Numbered from the stretch's first letter, positions 25,448-34,347 are shown. The stretch: 64,000 nucleotides of DNA from Hamadaea sp013361475 (GCF_040654195.1 NZ_JBFAHM010000018.1:62001-126000); one strand, 5' to 3'. Notes: generated by a model from the sequence alone, not told the origin. A program made the numbers and translations.

Positions 25448-26524
25448 GTGGTCACGCTCACCGACCTGTTCCCGGCGGGCGCGCTCCAGGCTGCGCTCGA
25501 CGCCGGTCATCTGCGTACGCAGACTCATCCCGAGCTGCCGCTGGTGATCTACAACTACACCGAGAAGTGCGCATACGAGGACGCCTGGGACGAAACCACC
25601 CTGACCTGCCGAGGGCTGATCGTGCACGCCGAGACCGGCGAGATCGTCGCTCGGCCCTACCGGAAGTTCTTCAACCACGGTCAGTCCGGCGCGCCCACGC
25701 TCGCCCTGGACGAGGCGGTCGAGGTGACCGACAAGGCGGACGGCTCGCTCGGCATCCTCTACCCGGTCCCCGACGGGTACGCCGTCGCGACCCGCGGCTC
25801 GTTCGCCTCCGACCAAGCGGTCCGGGCGACCACTCTGCTGCGGAAGCGGTACCCCGACTGGACGCCGCCGGCCGGTCAGACGGTTCTCTTCGAGATCATC
25901 TACCCGGAGAACCGAATCGTGGTCGACTATGGGGGCATGGAGGATCTCGTCCTGCTCGGCGCGGTCGACACGGTCTCCGGGCGTACCTTCGGCCCGGACC
26001 AGGTCGCCTGGCCCGGTCCCCGCGTCGAGACCTTCGCGTACGCGACCTTCGGGGCGGCCCTGGCCGCGCCAGCCCGGCCCAACCGGGAGGGTCTGGTCGT
26101 CCACGCCCTCGCCACCGGTGACCGCGTGAAGATCAAGTACGACGACTACCTCCGCCTGCACCGGATCGTCACCGGCCTCACCTCCAGGACGATCTGGGAG
26201 GCGCTGGTCGCCGGAGCGACCGTGGCCGAGATCTGCGAACCGCTGCCCGACGAGTTCCACGTCTGGGCGCGGGACGTGGCCGATCGGCTCCACGCCTTCG
26301 TCGACGCCGGAGTAGCCGACGTCGAGCAGGCTTTCGCCGAGATCGTCCGCGGTCTTCCGGCGGACTACAGCCGGAAGGACTTCGCCCTCGTCGCCGCCCG
26401 GCACGACCTGCGGGGTCTGCTGTTCGCCCGGCTCGACGAGCGGGACCTCCGGCCCGCACTCTGGCTCGCCGCCAAGCCGGAGGCCGGCGAGACCCCACAC
26501 GGGCGGAGTTTCGATGACGAGTAA
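25448..26524 (+). CDS. T4 Rnl1-like RNA ligase, 358 aa
   Basis: ATP-dependent RNA ligase joining 3'-OH and 5'-phosphate RNA ends. The covalent nucleotidyltransferase motifs appear in order: motif I DKADGSL with adenylated Lys96, the RGLIV and RKFFNHGQ segments upstream as in T4 Rnl1, motif III-like LFEIIYPENRIVVDY, motif IV EGLVV and motif V VKIKYDDYLRLH. The C-terminal helical part (about 235-358) matches the Rnl1 layout in size. The GTG has GAAAGGGA upstream. It overlaps the next gene by 11 bp, so ligase, nucleotidyltransferase and kinase-phosphatase form one transcription unit. Probable role is tRNA repair. Confidence 0.88.
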   Translation: MVTLTDLFPAGALQAALDAGHLRTQTHPELPLVIYNYTEKCAYEDAWDETTLTCRGLIVHAETGEIVARPYRKFFNHGQSGAPTLALDEAVEVTDKADGSLGILYPVPDGYAVATRGSFASDQAVRATTLLRKRYPDWTPPAGQTVLFEIIYPENRIVVDYGGMEDLVLLGAVDTVSGRTFGPDQVAWPGPRVETFAYATFGAALAAPARPNREGLVVHALATGDRVKIKYDDYLRLHRIVTGLTSRTIWEALVAGATVAEICEPLPDEFHVWARDVADRLHAFVDAGVADVEQAFAEIVRGLPADYSRKDFALVAARHDLRGLLFARLDERDLRPALWLAAKPEAGETPHGRSFDDE

Positions 26525-27197
26525 CGCCGTGCTGCTCGAAGGCATCGTCGGGTCGACGGCGTACGGCCTGGCCGGTCCGCACTCTGATGTGGACCGGCTG
26601 GGCGTCTTCGCCGCGCCGACCGAGTCCTTTCACGGGCTGCACCCGCCTCAAGAGTCCATCGTGGAACGGGATCCGGATCGGACGCTGCACGAGGCCGGGA
26701 AGTACTGCCGCCTCGCGCTGTCCGGCAATCCCACCGCCATCGAGCTGCTGTGGCTGCCCGACGAGCTCTACGAGGTGCGTACGCCCCTGGGCGACGAACT
26801 GATCGGGCTCCGGTCGGCGTTCCTCTCGGCGCCCCGGGTCCGCGACGCCTTCCTCGGGTACGCCGCCCAGCAGCTCACCCGGCTCGACAGCAAACGCCGC
26901 ACCGGCAACTGGATCGACCGGCGGGCCGCCAAGCACGCCCGGCACATGCTGCGCCTGATCGACCAAGGCCTGGCCCTCTACGAAACCGGAGTGCTGCCGA
27001 TCCGGCTCGCCGACCCCGAGCGCTACCTCGACTTCGGCGCCCACGTCGAAGCCGACCCGGCCCTCGCCGGGCCCATCCTGGAGGAGGCCCGGGAGCGGTT
27101 CGCCGCCGCGCGTACCGTTCTGCCGGAGCGGCCGGACGAGGCCGCGGCGGAACGCTGGCTGCTGCGCGTACGCGCCCATCACTTGAACGGAGCCTGA
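26514..27197 (+). CDS. Pol-beta-superfamily nucleotidyltransferase, RNA-ligase-associated (RlaP-like), 227 aa
   Basis: Minimal nucleotidyltransferase. The catalytic motif is GSTAYGLAGPHSDVDRLGVF: Gly13-Ser14 and the metal ligands Asp25 and Asp27. The rest is helical with conserved-looking basic stretches (KRRTGNWIDRRAAKHARHMLRL). Families of this type linked to Rnl1-like ligases and Pnkp have been described as RlaP in comparative work on RNA repair. Whether it adds a nucleotide to damaged tRNA ends is not established. It overlaps the ligase by 11 bp and the Pnkp gene by one base, so expression is tightly coupled. Confidence 0.8.
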   Translation: MTSNAVLLEGIVGSTAYGLAGPHSDVDRLGVFAAPTESFHGLHPPQESIVERDPDRTLHEAGKYCRLALSGNPTAIELLWLPDELYEVRTPLGDELIGLRSAFLSAPRVRDAFLGYAAQQLTRLDSKRRTGNWIDRRAAKHARHMLRLIDQGLALYETGVLPIRLADPERYLDFGAHVEADPALAGPILEEARERFAAARTVLPERPDEAAAERWLLRVRAHHLNGA

Positions 27198-28084
27198 TGC
27201 GCACCCCCACCCTGACCATCACCCGGGGCCTACCCGGCTCGGGGAAGACCACCTGGGCGAAGGCGCAGCAGCCGAAGGCGACCCGGGTCAACCGCGACGA
27301 CCTGCGCGTCATGCTGCACGGCGGCCGGATCGGCGAATCCTGGGCGGAGAACCAGGTGACCATGGCCCACCGAGCCTCGATCGAAGCGCTACTCCGCGCC
27401 GGCGTCGACGTCATCTGCGACGACACCAACCTGCGCGCCCGCTACGTCCGGGAACTCGCCGAACTCGGGATGGCCTGCGGCGCCGCCGTCGTCATCGAGG
27501 ACTTCACCGGCGTACCACTGGAAGTCTGCATCGAGCGGGACGCCGGGCGACCGAACCCGGTGGGCGAGGAGGCGATCCGCTCGATGCACGCCCGCTACCT
27601 GGCGGGCAAGCGCACCCGCCTCGACCTGCCCGTCGCCCCGCCCACGGCGGTCTATGAGCCGCCCGCGGACCGGCCGAGCGCGATCCTGGTCGACCTGGAC
27701 GGCACGGTGGCCCTCATGGGCGACCGCTCCCCCTACGACGTCAGCCGGGTGCACCTCGACGCGCCCAACGAGCCCGTCATCGCGGCGGTACGCGCGATGC
27801 ACGCGGCCGGGCACACCATCGTCTACTGCTCCGGCCGCACCGACGACGGCCGGGCCCTCACCGAGTCCTGGCTGGACAAGCACGTCGGCGTCCCGTACGC
27901 AGGCCTCTACATGCGCCCGTTCGGCGACCCGCGGAAGGACTCGGTGGTGAAGCGGGAACTGTTCGAAAAGCACATCCGTACGCAGTTCCGCGTCATCGCC
28001 GTGTTCGACGACCGCAACCAGGTCGTCCGCATGTGGCGAGAGCTGGGCCTGACCGTCTTCCAAGTCGCCGAAGGCAACTTCTGA
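27197..28084 (+). CDS. T4 Pnkp-like polynucleotide 5'-kinase / 3'-phosphatase, 295 aa
   Basis: Two-domain RNA end-healing enzyme in the T4 order. The N-terminal P-loop kinase has GLPGSGKTTW (11-20) and DDTNLR; the C-terminal HAD phosphatase has VDLDGT with Asp166 and Asp168, close to the T4 Pnkp positions, and a late acidic motif FDDRNQVV. Length is close to T4 Pnkp (301). It would convert 2',3'-cyclic-phosphate and 5'-OH ends left by ribotoxins into 3'-OH/5'-phosphate ends for the ligase two genes upstream. The ATG overlaps the preceding stop (TGATG). Confidence 0.9.
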   Translation: MRTPTLTITRGLPGSGKTTWAKAQQPKATRVNRDDLRVMLHGGRIGESWAENQVTMAHRASIEALLRAGVDVICDDTNLRARYVRELAELGMACGAAVVIEDFTGVPLEVCIERDAGRPNPVGEEAIRSMHARYLAGKRTRLDLPVAPPTAVYEPPADRPSAILVDLDGTVALMGDRSPYDVSRVHLDAPNEPVIAAVRAMHAAGHTIVYCSGRTDDGRALTESWLDKHVGVPYAGLYMRPFGDPRKDSVVKRELFEKHIRTQFRVIAVFDDRNQVVRMWRELGLTVFQVAEGNF

Positions 28085-28211
28085 CCCGTGCTCTCCCCCT
28101 TGTTCTCCGCGCGATCATGAACTTGTCGTCGTGATCGACCGGTGTGTCGTGTCCCCAGCGCCCTGATCATTCCCGCGCGAGCATGATCACCAAGGCCGTC
28201 CCGCGCACGGC

Positions 28212-28242
28212 AAAGGGGGCCGGGTTCGCCCCAGCCCCCTTT
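28212..28242. terminator. Bidirectional terminator between pnkp-like gene and rho
   Basis: Stem AAAGGGGGC (28212-28220) and GCCCCCTTT (28234-28242) with a GC-rich loop; T-runs result on either strand. It lies 11 bp beyond the rho stop and also downstream of the convergent RNA-repair operon. Confidence 0.75.
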
Positions 28243-28253
28243 GTGACGTGCGC

Positions 28254-30140
28254 TTATTCGCCAGGAGTCGTCTTGGCGATCTGCATCAGGAACTCGATGT
28301 TGGTCCGCGTCTGCTTGAGCTTGTCGAGCAGCAGATCCAGCGCGGCCTGCGACTCCAGCGAGTGCAGAACCTTGCGGAGCTTGTGGACGATCGCCAGCTC
28401 CTCCGGCGCGAGCAGGATCTCTTCCTTACGCGTACCGGACGGGTCGATGTCGATCGCCGGGAAGATGCGCTTGTCGGCGATCTTCCGGTCGAGCTTCAGC
28501 TCCGCGTTGCCGGTGCCCTTGAACTCCTCGAAGATGACCGTGTCCATCATGGAGCCCGTCTCCACCAGCGCCGTGGCGATGATGGTGAGCGAGCCGCCGT
28601 TCTCGATGTTGCGGGCGGCGCCGAGGAAGCGCTTGGGCGGGTAGAGCGCGGTCGAGTCGATACCGCCGGACAGGATGCGGCCCGACGCCGGCGCGGCCAG
28701 GTTGTACGCCCGGCCGAGGCGGGTGATCGAGTCCAGCAGGACGACCACGTCGTGGCCGAGTTCCACCAGGCGCTTGGCGCGCTCGATGGCCAGCTCGGCG
28801 ACGGTGGTGTGGTCCGTCGGCGGACGGTCGAAGGTGGAGGCGATGACCTCGCCCTTGACCGAGCGCTGCATGTCGGTGACCTCTTCCGGCCGCTCGTCGA
28901 CGAGCACGACCATCAGGTGGGTCTCCGGGTTGTTGTGGGTGATCGCGTTGGCGATCGCCTGCAGCACCATGGTCTTGCCCGCCTTCGGCGGGGACACGAT
29001 CAGCGCGCGCTGGCCCTTGCCGATCGGCATCACCAGGTCGATGACCCGGGTGGTGAGCACATTGGGCTCGGTCTCCAGCCGCAGGCGCTCCTGCGGGTAG
29101 AGCGGGGTCAGCTTGTAGAACTCGGGGCGGCGCTTGGCCTCCTCGGCCTCCATGCCGTTGATCGTGTCGAGCCGGACCAGCGGGTTGTACTTGTCGCGGC
29201 GGCCCTCGCCCTCGCGGGCGGAGCGAACCGCGCCGGTGATCGCGTCACCGCGGCGCAGACCGTACTTCTTGACCTGCGACATCGCGACGTAGACGTCGTT
29301 CGGGCCGGACAGGTATCCGCTGGTGCGGACGAACGCGTAGTTCTCGAGCACGTCCACGATGCCGGCGACCGGGATGAGGACCTCGTCCTCGGACACCTGC
29401 GGCTCGCGGGCGTTGCTCTCCCCGTCGCGCTCGTTGCGGCCACGGCGACGGTCCCGGAAGCGGCTACGCCGTCCGCGACGGCCGCCGTCCTCGTCGTCGT
29501 CGTAGTTGCGATCGCGGTCGTTGCCGCGGTCGCCACGAGGCTTGTCGTCGCCGTCGGCGTCCTCCGACTGGCCACGGTTGCCCCGCTCACCACGCTCGGC
29601 ACGCTCGGCACGCTCGTTGCCGCCCCGGTCGCTGTTGCGCTCGCGGCGGTCCCGGCGCTCGCGCTGGGGACGCTCGGTGCCCTCCGGACGGCTCTCCTCC
29701 TGGGTCGCCGGGGCGGTGGCCGACTCGGCCGGCTGCGCTGTCTCACGCTCGCGCGACCGCTCGGCCGGCGGGCCGGCGGGGCGGCTGGCCCGACGCGAGC
29801 GCTCCCGCTCGGCCGGACGCTCGGCGGGCGCTTCGGTGCTCGGCGCGGCGGCCGCGTCGCGTACCTCGGCTCGCACCTCATCGCGGGTGTTGCCGGCGGT
29901 GGCGGCCACCTCGGCGCGGGGCCGGGGCGTGCCGGCTTGACGCTCCTGGATCGCGGAGATGAGCTCGCCCTTGCGCATCCGGGCGGTGCCCGAGATGCCC
30001 AGCGAGGCGGCCATGCTCTGCAGTTCGGGGAGCAGCATCGCTGTCAGGCCGCTGCCCGACCGGCGGCGCCGGGCGGTGCCGGCGGAGGCGTCGTCAGCGA
30101 CGGTGGAGACATCCGACGTGGTGTCGGTGGTGTCGCTCAA
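28254..30140 (-). CDS. rho: Transcription termination factor Rho, 628 aa
   Basis: Hexameric RNA-dependent ATPase/translocase. It has a Rho_N SAP-like domain (about 30-68), a disordered stretch of about 180 residues rich in Arg, Asp, Glu and Gly (RRDRRERNSDRGGNERAERA and similar), the RNA-binding cold-shock domain (from about 250, DVLENYAFVRTSGYLSGPNDVYV), Walker A SPPKAGKTMV and the Q- and R-loop region. The inserted region is typical of actinobacterial Rho. The TTG start at 30140 is supported by GGAAGGA 5 nt upstream; no ATG or GTG is well placed. Confidence 0.96.
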   Translation of the reverse strand: MSDTTDTTSDVSTVADDASAGTARRRRSGSGLTAMLLPELQSMAASLGISGTARMRKGELISAIQERQAGTPRPRAEVAATAGNTRDEVRAEVRDAAAAPSTEAPAERPAERERSRRASRPAGPPAERSRERETAQPAESATAPATQEESRPEGTERPQRERRDRRERNSDRGGNERAERAERGERGNRGQSEDADGDDKPRGDRGNDRDRNYDDDEDGGRRGRRSRFRDRRRGRNERDGESNAREPQVSEDEVLIPVAGIVDVLENYAFVRTSGYLSGPNDVYVAMSQVKKYGLRRGDAITGAVRSAREGEGRRDKYNPLVRLDTINGMEAEEAKRRPEFYKLTPLYPQERLRLETEPNVLTTRVIDLVMPIGKGQRALIVSPPKAGKTMVLQAIANAITHNNPETHLMVVLVDERPEEVTDMQRSVKGEVIASTFDRPPTDHTTVAELAIERAKRLVELGHDVVVLLDSITRLGRAYNLAAPASGRILSGGIDSTALYPPKRFLGAARNIENGGSLTIIATALVETGSMMDTVIFEEFKGTGNAELKLDRKIADKRIFPAIDIDPSGTRKEEILLAPEELAIVHKLRKVLHSLESQAALDLLLDKLKQTRTNIEFLMQIAKTTPGE

Positions 30141-30450
30141 TGGATTCCTTCCCTCGATGGGCCGAGCTGCCCGGGTTGCGTCTGCGCTGAGAGCGTCAGC
30201 GTCGGCGCGAAGAGTGGCCGGGCGGCCTGGCGATACACCCGCCTCATCAGATCTTGAGGCAGGGGTTTGTCGCGCAACCGAGCAAATCTTTACGCAGCGC
30301 GGCTTTGCGGACGGGGGTGGGCGGAGACCCGCCATTAACCGTTGGGGAAAGCCGAACCGCCGAAGAACGCTGTCTCGCGGCTGTGCTAGCTCCAGAGCCT
30401 AGCTAACTCGTGAGACCTGCGGCAATAGGGTCCCGCTCGGCGTGTCCAGC
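30141..30450 (-). other. 310-bp leader region between thrB and rho, no gene seen
   Basis: No convincing coding sequence. It should hold the rho promoter and a long 5' leader; on the minus strand TAGGCT and TAGCAC within the AGCTAG-containing segment near 30385-30405 are possible -10 boxes. Long rho leaders often serve autoregulation, but I see no defined hairpin series that proves it here. Confidence 0.4.
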
Positions 30451-31344
30451 TTAGCTCATCACCTGGGCTCCCTGCGAGTCGAACCCCAGGTTGTGGCGGA
30501 TCCAACCGTTTCCCGGGTCGAATCCGGACGGTACCTCGGAGAGCGCCAGGACGGTAGGACCCGCGCCGGAGACCACAGCCGCCACTCCAGCCTCACGGAG
30601 CCGTCGGACCACTTCGGCGGTGCCGGGCATCCCACCCGCCCGGTACGCCTGGTGCAGCCGGTCTTCGGTGGCCGCGTACAGCAGGGCCGGGTCGGTGGTC
30701 AGGGCGTACACGAGGAGGGCGGAGCGACCAGCGTTGAAGGAGGCGTCGGCATGCGGCACGGTGGCGGGCAGTGCCGCGCGGGCGACTGCGGTGAGGCCTT
30801 GGACGTCAGGCACGAAGACGACTGGTTGGACACTCTGGACCGGCGCCATGGTCGCCGCCCGCGCCCGATGCTTCTCGTCGATCCAGGCGACCGTGAACCC
30901 GCCCAGTACGCACGGCGCCACGTTGTCGGGATGGCCCTCGATCCCACCCGCGATCTCCAACGCCTGAGCCCGGTCCGGCATTCCCGCAAGCGCCTGCGCC
31001 AGCGTCACACCGGCCACGATGGCGGCGCTCGACGAGCCGAGTCCCCGCGCCTGCGGAATCCGGTTCACGCAGCGCAGCTCGATCTCCGGCGCGGTCACCC
31101 CGAGCGCCTCGAACGCCGTACGCATCGACCGCGCGATCAGGTGCGACGAGTCGACGGGCAACTCGCCCGCGCCCTCGCCGGTGATCCCGACCCGCGTCGG
31201 CCCGTCGATCACGGTCGCGGTGACCTCGTCGTAGAGGGTCAGCGCGACACCCAGGGCGTCGAAGCCGGGACCGAGATTGGCGCTCGTGGCGGGGACCCGG
31301 ACGGTCACCGGGCCGGACTGCATGGAGATCGACACAGCGGACAT
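30451..31344 (-). CDS. thrB: Homoserine kinase, 297 aa
   Basis: GHMP kinase phosphorylating homoserine in threonine synthesis. PATSANLGPGFDALG and the ATP-binding loop PQARGLGSSSAAIVAGV are diagnostic, and AAVVSGAGPTVLAL is the third GHMP motif. The ATG at 31344 gives MSAVSISMQSG; a TACGAT box overlapping it would fit a leaderless start at GTG 31335. It is separated from thrC by two unrelated genes. Confidence 0.95.
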   Translation of the reverse strand: MSAVSISMQSGPVTVRVPATSANLGPGFDALGVALTLYDEVTATVIDGPTRVGITGEGAGELPVDSSHLIARSMRTAFEALGVTAPEIELRCVNRIPQARGLGSSSAAIVAGVTLAQALAGMPDRAQALEIAGGIEGHPDNVAPCVLGGFTVAWIDEKHRARAATMAPVQSVQPVVFVPDVQGLTAVARAALPATVPHADASFNAGRSALLVYALTTDPALLYAATEDRLHQAYRAGGMPGTAEVVRRLREAGVAAVVSGAGPTVLALSEVPSGFDPGNGWIRHNLGFDSQGAQVMS

Positions 31345-31398
31345 CGTAGGTGCGCGACGCCGGTACGATCCTCGCGAACCCACCCCTCGGGAGGACAC

Positions 31399-31842
31399 GT
31401 GTCGGATTACTTCCCGCTCAACGCCTCGTTCCTGCTGTCGATGATCCCGGTCCTCCTGACGCTGGTCGCATTCCTGGCCGGTTTCATCGCGGTTCTGGCC
31501 AATCGGCGGAGGCTGGGCAAGGCGGCCGGGCTGGCCGCCGCGGGCACCGGCGTACTGGCGCTCGGGGCACTCCTGAACGTCGTCTGGTACGTCGTCTCGT
31601 ACAACATGCCCGTGATCATGCGGGACCTCGAGGTCTCCTACAGCACGATCAGCCTCTGGTACGGCATCGCGGGCCTCATCCTCGGCGCGCTGCACCTGCT
31701 GGGCTTCGTCCTCCTGCTCGTCTCGGTCTTCGCAGGCCGGGCCGCGGCGACCCCGGCGGCGACTCCGCCCGCCGCCCCAGGCGCGCCCTACGCCCAGTAC
31801 GCCCCGCCCGCCGCTCCCGGCTCACCCATCCAAAGCGCCTGA
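31399..31842 (+). CDS. Small membrane protein with Pro/Ala-rich tail, 147 aa
   Basis: Three or four hydrophobic segments (FLLSMIPVLLTLVAFLAGFIAVL, AAGTGVLALGALLNVVWYVV, LWYGIAGLILGALHLLGFVLLLVSVF) end in a low-complexity tail of Ala, Pro, Gly and Tyr (PAAPGAPYAQYAPPAAPG). No family recognised. The GTG has GGAGG 5 nt upstream. It is transcribed divergently from thrB and ends just before palindromic repeat copy 2. Confidence 0.75.
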   Translation: MSDYFPLNASFLLSMIPVLLTLVAFLAGFIAVLANRRRLGKAAGLAAAGTGVLALGALLNVVWYVVSYNMPVIMRDLEVSYSTISLWYGIAGLILGALHLLGFVLLLVSVFAGRAAATPAATPPAAPGAPYAQYAPPAAPGSPIQSA

Positions 31843-31859
31843 CACCGCTCCTCTCGTGC

Positions 31860-31924
31860 GCGCTGGATCAGGGTTCCCGGTCGAATCTTGGGGCAAGATT
31901 CGACCCAGAACCCTGATCCAGCGC
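31860..31924. repeat. Dispersed palindromic element, copy 2 (65 bp)
   Basis: Thirty-one-nt arms around a GGG loop, with the core GGTCGAATCTTG and CAAGATTCGACC and the outer GCGCTGGATCAGGGTTC and GAACCCTGATCCAGCGC. It lies 18-20 bp from the ends of two convergent genes (the small membrane protein and the MFS transporter), a position that suits a bidirectional transcription stop. Confidence 0.92.
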
Positions 31925-31943
31925 CCATCGAGCGCGGAGGGCG

Positions 31944-33164
31944 TCAGGCCGTGGCCAGGTCGCCTCGATCGATACGCCGAGTGGCGATCCGCCAGCCGGC
32001 CGCGTACGCGAGAGTCGTGAGCGCGCATCCGGCGACGAGCAGCCGGGTGTCCACGGAGTCGACCAGCAACCCGGCGACGAACTGTGACGCGGTCACGGCG
32101 ATCATGGCGATCATCGTGTCGGTGGCGCCGATCCGGCCGCGCAGGTCGTCCGGCACCGACCGCTGGATCGCGTACGCGCTCATGACCCAGTTGCCGCCGC
32201 CGGCGGCGTGCGCCACGAAGATGCCGAGCAGCGCCAGCGGGAACCAGTCGACCGCCGCCACGGCCAAGTACGCCACCCCGTAGCAGGCCATGGAGATGGA
32301 CAGGCCCGGGAGGAGCCATTCGGTCCGGTTCAGCACTCGCCGTAGGACGAACGGGCCGAGGAGCGAGCCGAGGCCGCGGACGGCGTACATCAGGCCGACT
32401 CCCATCGCCCCGACACCGTAGTGCAACGCGAGCAGGGGGAAGGCCACCAGCAGACCGTTGCCGACGCCGACCGCCGCTTTCACCGTCACGAGCGAGATCA
32501 GGCGCGGGCGGCGGCGCAGATAGCCCATCGCCTCCCGGATCGCCGGCCACGCCGGTCCGGCCGCCGACTCCGGGCCGGCCGCCAGGGCGACCTGGGTCGG
32601 CTGGCGAATCCCCCAGCTGAGGGCGGCCGAGGTCGCCAGCAGGAGGGCGACGGCCCCGAAGCACACGTACGGCGAGACGAGGCTCGCCAGCACGCCGCCC
32701 AGGGAGGATCCGACGACGGTCATCGTGCCCCAGGTCGACCCGGCGACGGCCATCGCCGCCGACAGCTCGGCCGGCCGGACCAGGTTGGGCAGCGCCGAGT
32801 TCGCGGCCGGGCCGAAGAACGCCTTGGCGCTGGCGAGGATGCCGATCGCGACCGCCGCGAGCGGACCCGCCCAGTGCCCGCGGACGAAGAACATCCCGCA
32901 GACCGCGATGCAGGCGGCCAGATTCGCAGCGATCATCATCCGCTTGCGGTCCATCCGGTCGGCCACGGTGCCCGCATAGGGCAGCAGCAGCGCGACGACG
33001 CCGGTGTCAACTGCGAGCACCACCCCGCCCCAGAAGCCGCCGCCGGTGAGGTCGGTCAGCAGCACCAGCACCGGAACCATGAGGAACCAGTCGGCGCCGT
33101 TGGTGATCAGCTGGGCGAGGAAGAGCCGGCGGAAGTCACGATTCTGCGTTAGGAGCGCACGCAC
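31944..33164 (-). CDS. MFS transporter (MFS_3 / enterobactin-exporter type), 406 aa
   Basis: Twelve predicted transmembrane helices. The N-terminus RALLTQNRDFRRLFLAQLITNGADWF and the loop-2 motif GTVADRMDRKRMMI are typical of MFS_3 efflux proteins. The GTG start has AGGAG close upstream. Substrate unknown. It lies between thrC and thrB, with 25 bp to thrC, so it may be cotranscribed with thrC. Confidence 0.9.
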   Translation of the reverse strand: MRALLTQNRDFRRLFLAQLITNGADWFLMVPVLVLLTDLTGGGFWGGVVLAVDTGVVALLLPYAGTVADRMDRKRMMIAANLAACIAVCGMFFVRGHWAGPLAAVAIGILASAKAFFGPAANSALPNLVRPAELSAAMAVAGSTWGTMTVVGSSLGGVLASLVSPYVCFGAVALLLATSAALSWGIRQPTQVALAAGPESAAGPAWPAIREAMGYLRRRPRLISLVTVKAAVGVGNGLLVAFPLLALHYGVGAMGVGLMYAVRGLGSLLGPFVLRRVLNRTEWLLPGLSISMACYGVAYLAVAAVDWFPLALLGIFVAHAAGGGNWVMSAYAIQRSVPDDLRGRIGATDTMIAMIAVTASQFVAGLLVDSVDTRLLVAGCALTTLAYAAGWRIATRRIDRGDLATA

Positions 33165-33189
33165 TCCTGCACCTTACAGTCGCGCTCCC

Positions 33190-34239
33190 TCACGCGAGAT
33201 CCAGGGCCTTCGCCGCCGTCAACACGTCGAGCGCGATGGTGGTCGGCGCGGGCGCGGTGGAGATCGCCCACTCCGGGTCCTTCAGGCCGTGGCCGGTCAC
33301 CGTGCACACGATGGTCGAGCCCCTGGGCAGCAGCCCCTTGTCCGCCGACTGCAAAAGGCCCGCGACGCTCGCGGCGCTCCCCAACTCGACGAAGACGCCC
33401 ACCTCACGCGCCAGCAGACGGTACGCCGAAAGGATCTCCCGGTCGGTGACGCTCGAGATCAGTCCACCGGACGCGTCTCGCGCCTCGACAGCCTTGGTCC
33501 ACGAGGCGGGGTTGCCGATGCGGATCGCCGTCGCGATCGTCGACGGGTGCTCGACGACGTTGCCGGTGACCAGCGGGGCCGCCCCGGCGGCCTGGAAGCC
33601 GAACATCTTGGGGCGCCGGGTCGCGGCACCGGCCGCGAAGTCCTCCGAATACCCCATCCAGTACGCGCTGATGTTGCCGGCGTTGCCGACCGGCAGGCAG
33701 TGGATGTCGGGGGCGTCCCCGAGCGCCTCGACGATCTCGAACGCGGCCGTCTTCTGACCGTGCAGCCGGTCGATGTTCACCGAGTTCACCAGGGCGACCG
33801 GGTAGTCGACGGCGAGTTTGCTCGCCAGCGACAGGCAGTCGTCGAAGTTGCCGGTGACCTGAAGTAGCTTGGCGCCGTGGACGAGGGCCTGCGCGAGCTT
33901 GCCCAAGGCGATCTTGCCCTGCGGCACCAGGACCGCGCAGGTGATGCCCGCGCGAGCCGCGTACGCCGCCGCGCTGGCGCTGGTGTTGCCGGTGGAGGCG
34001 CAGATGATGGCCTTCGCGCCCTGCTCGACGGCTTTGGAGACGGCCACGGTCATGCCGCGGTCCTTGAACGAGCCGGTCGGGTTGGCGCCCTCGACCTTCA
34101 GGTAGACGTCGCATCCGGTCCGGCCGGACAGCACCGGAGCGGGGACCAGAGGCGTGTTCCCCTCATGCAGGGTGATCACGGGAGTGGCCGCCGAGACGGG
34201 TAGCCGGTCCCGATAACGCTCGATCAATCCACGCCACAT
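33190..34239 (-). CDS. thrC: Threonine synthase, 349 aa
   Basis: PLP enzyme converting O-phosphohomoserine to threonine. The cofactor lysine is Lys59 in NPTGSFKDRGM, and CASTGNTSASAAAYAARAG and LPVGNAGNISAYW are phosphate- and cofactor-binding segments. The ATG at 34239 has GAGGAG 6 nt upstream; the in-frame start eight codons earlier lacks one. Normally adjacent to hom, it is separated from it here by a toxin locus. Confidence 0.96.
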   Translation of the reverse strand: MWRGLIERYRDRLPVSAATPVITLHEGNTPLVPAPVLSGRTGCDVYLKVEGANPTGSFKDRGMTVAVSKAVEQGAKAIICASTGNTSASAAAYAARAGITCAVLVPQGKIALGKLAQALVHGAKLLQVTGNFDDCLSLASKLAVDYPVALVNSVNIDRLHGQKTAAFEIVEALGDAPDIHCLPVGNAGNISAYWMGYSEDFAAGAATRRPKMFGFQAAGAAPLVTGNVVEHPSTIATAIRIGNPASWTKAVEARDASGGLISSVTDREILSAYRLLAREVGVFVELGSAASVAGLLQSADKGLLPRGSTIVCTVTGHGLKDPEWAISTAPAPTTIALDVLTAAKALDLA

Positions 34240-34305
34240 GCTGGTCTCCTCACACAGAGTCACAGGCTAGCCTGCCTGCTCAACGCTCGGATCACCAGTC
34301 GGTTC

Positions 34306-34343
34306 CACCTTCCGGGAAGAGCCTGCGCCCTTCCCGGAAGGTG
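34306..34343 (-). terminator. Hairpin downstream of toxin-immunity locus
   Basis: A perfect 14-bp stem, CACCTTCCGGGAAG with CTTCCCGGAAGGTG, and a 10-nt loop, 4 bp beyond the stop of the putative immunity gene. It separates the toxin locus from thrC. Confidence 0.75.
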
Positions 34344-34347
34344 CCGG

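Noticed and set aside
30142..30335. N-terminal extension of Rho to an upstream in-frame start
   Set aside because: The TTG with GGAAGGA at proper distance precedes the first conserved-looking residues; the extension is in the leader and lacks a ribosome site.
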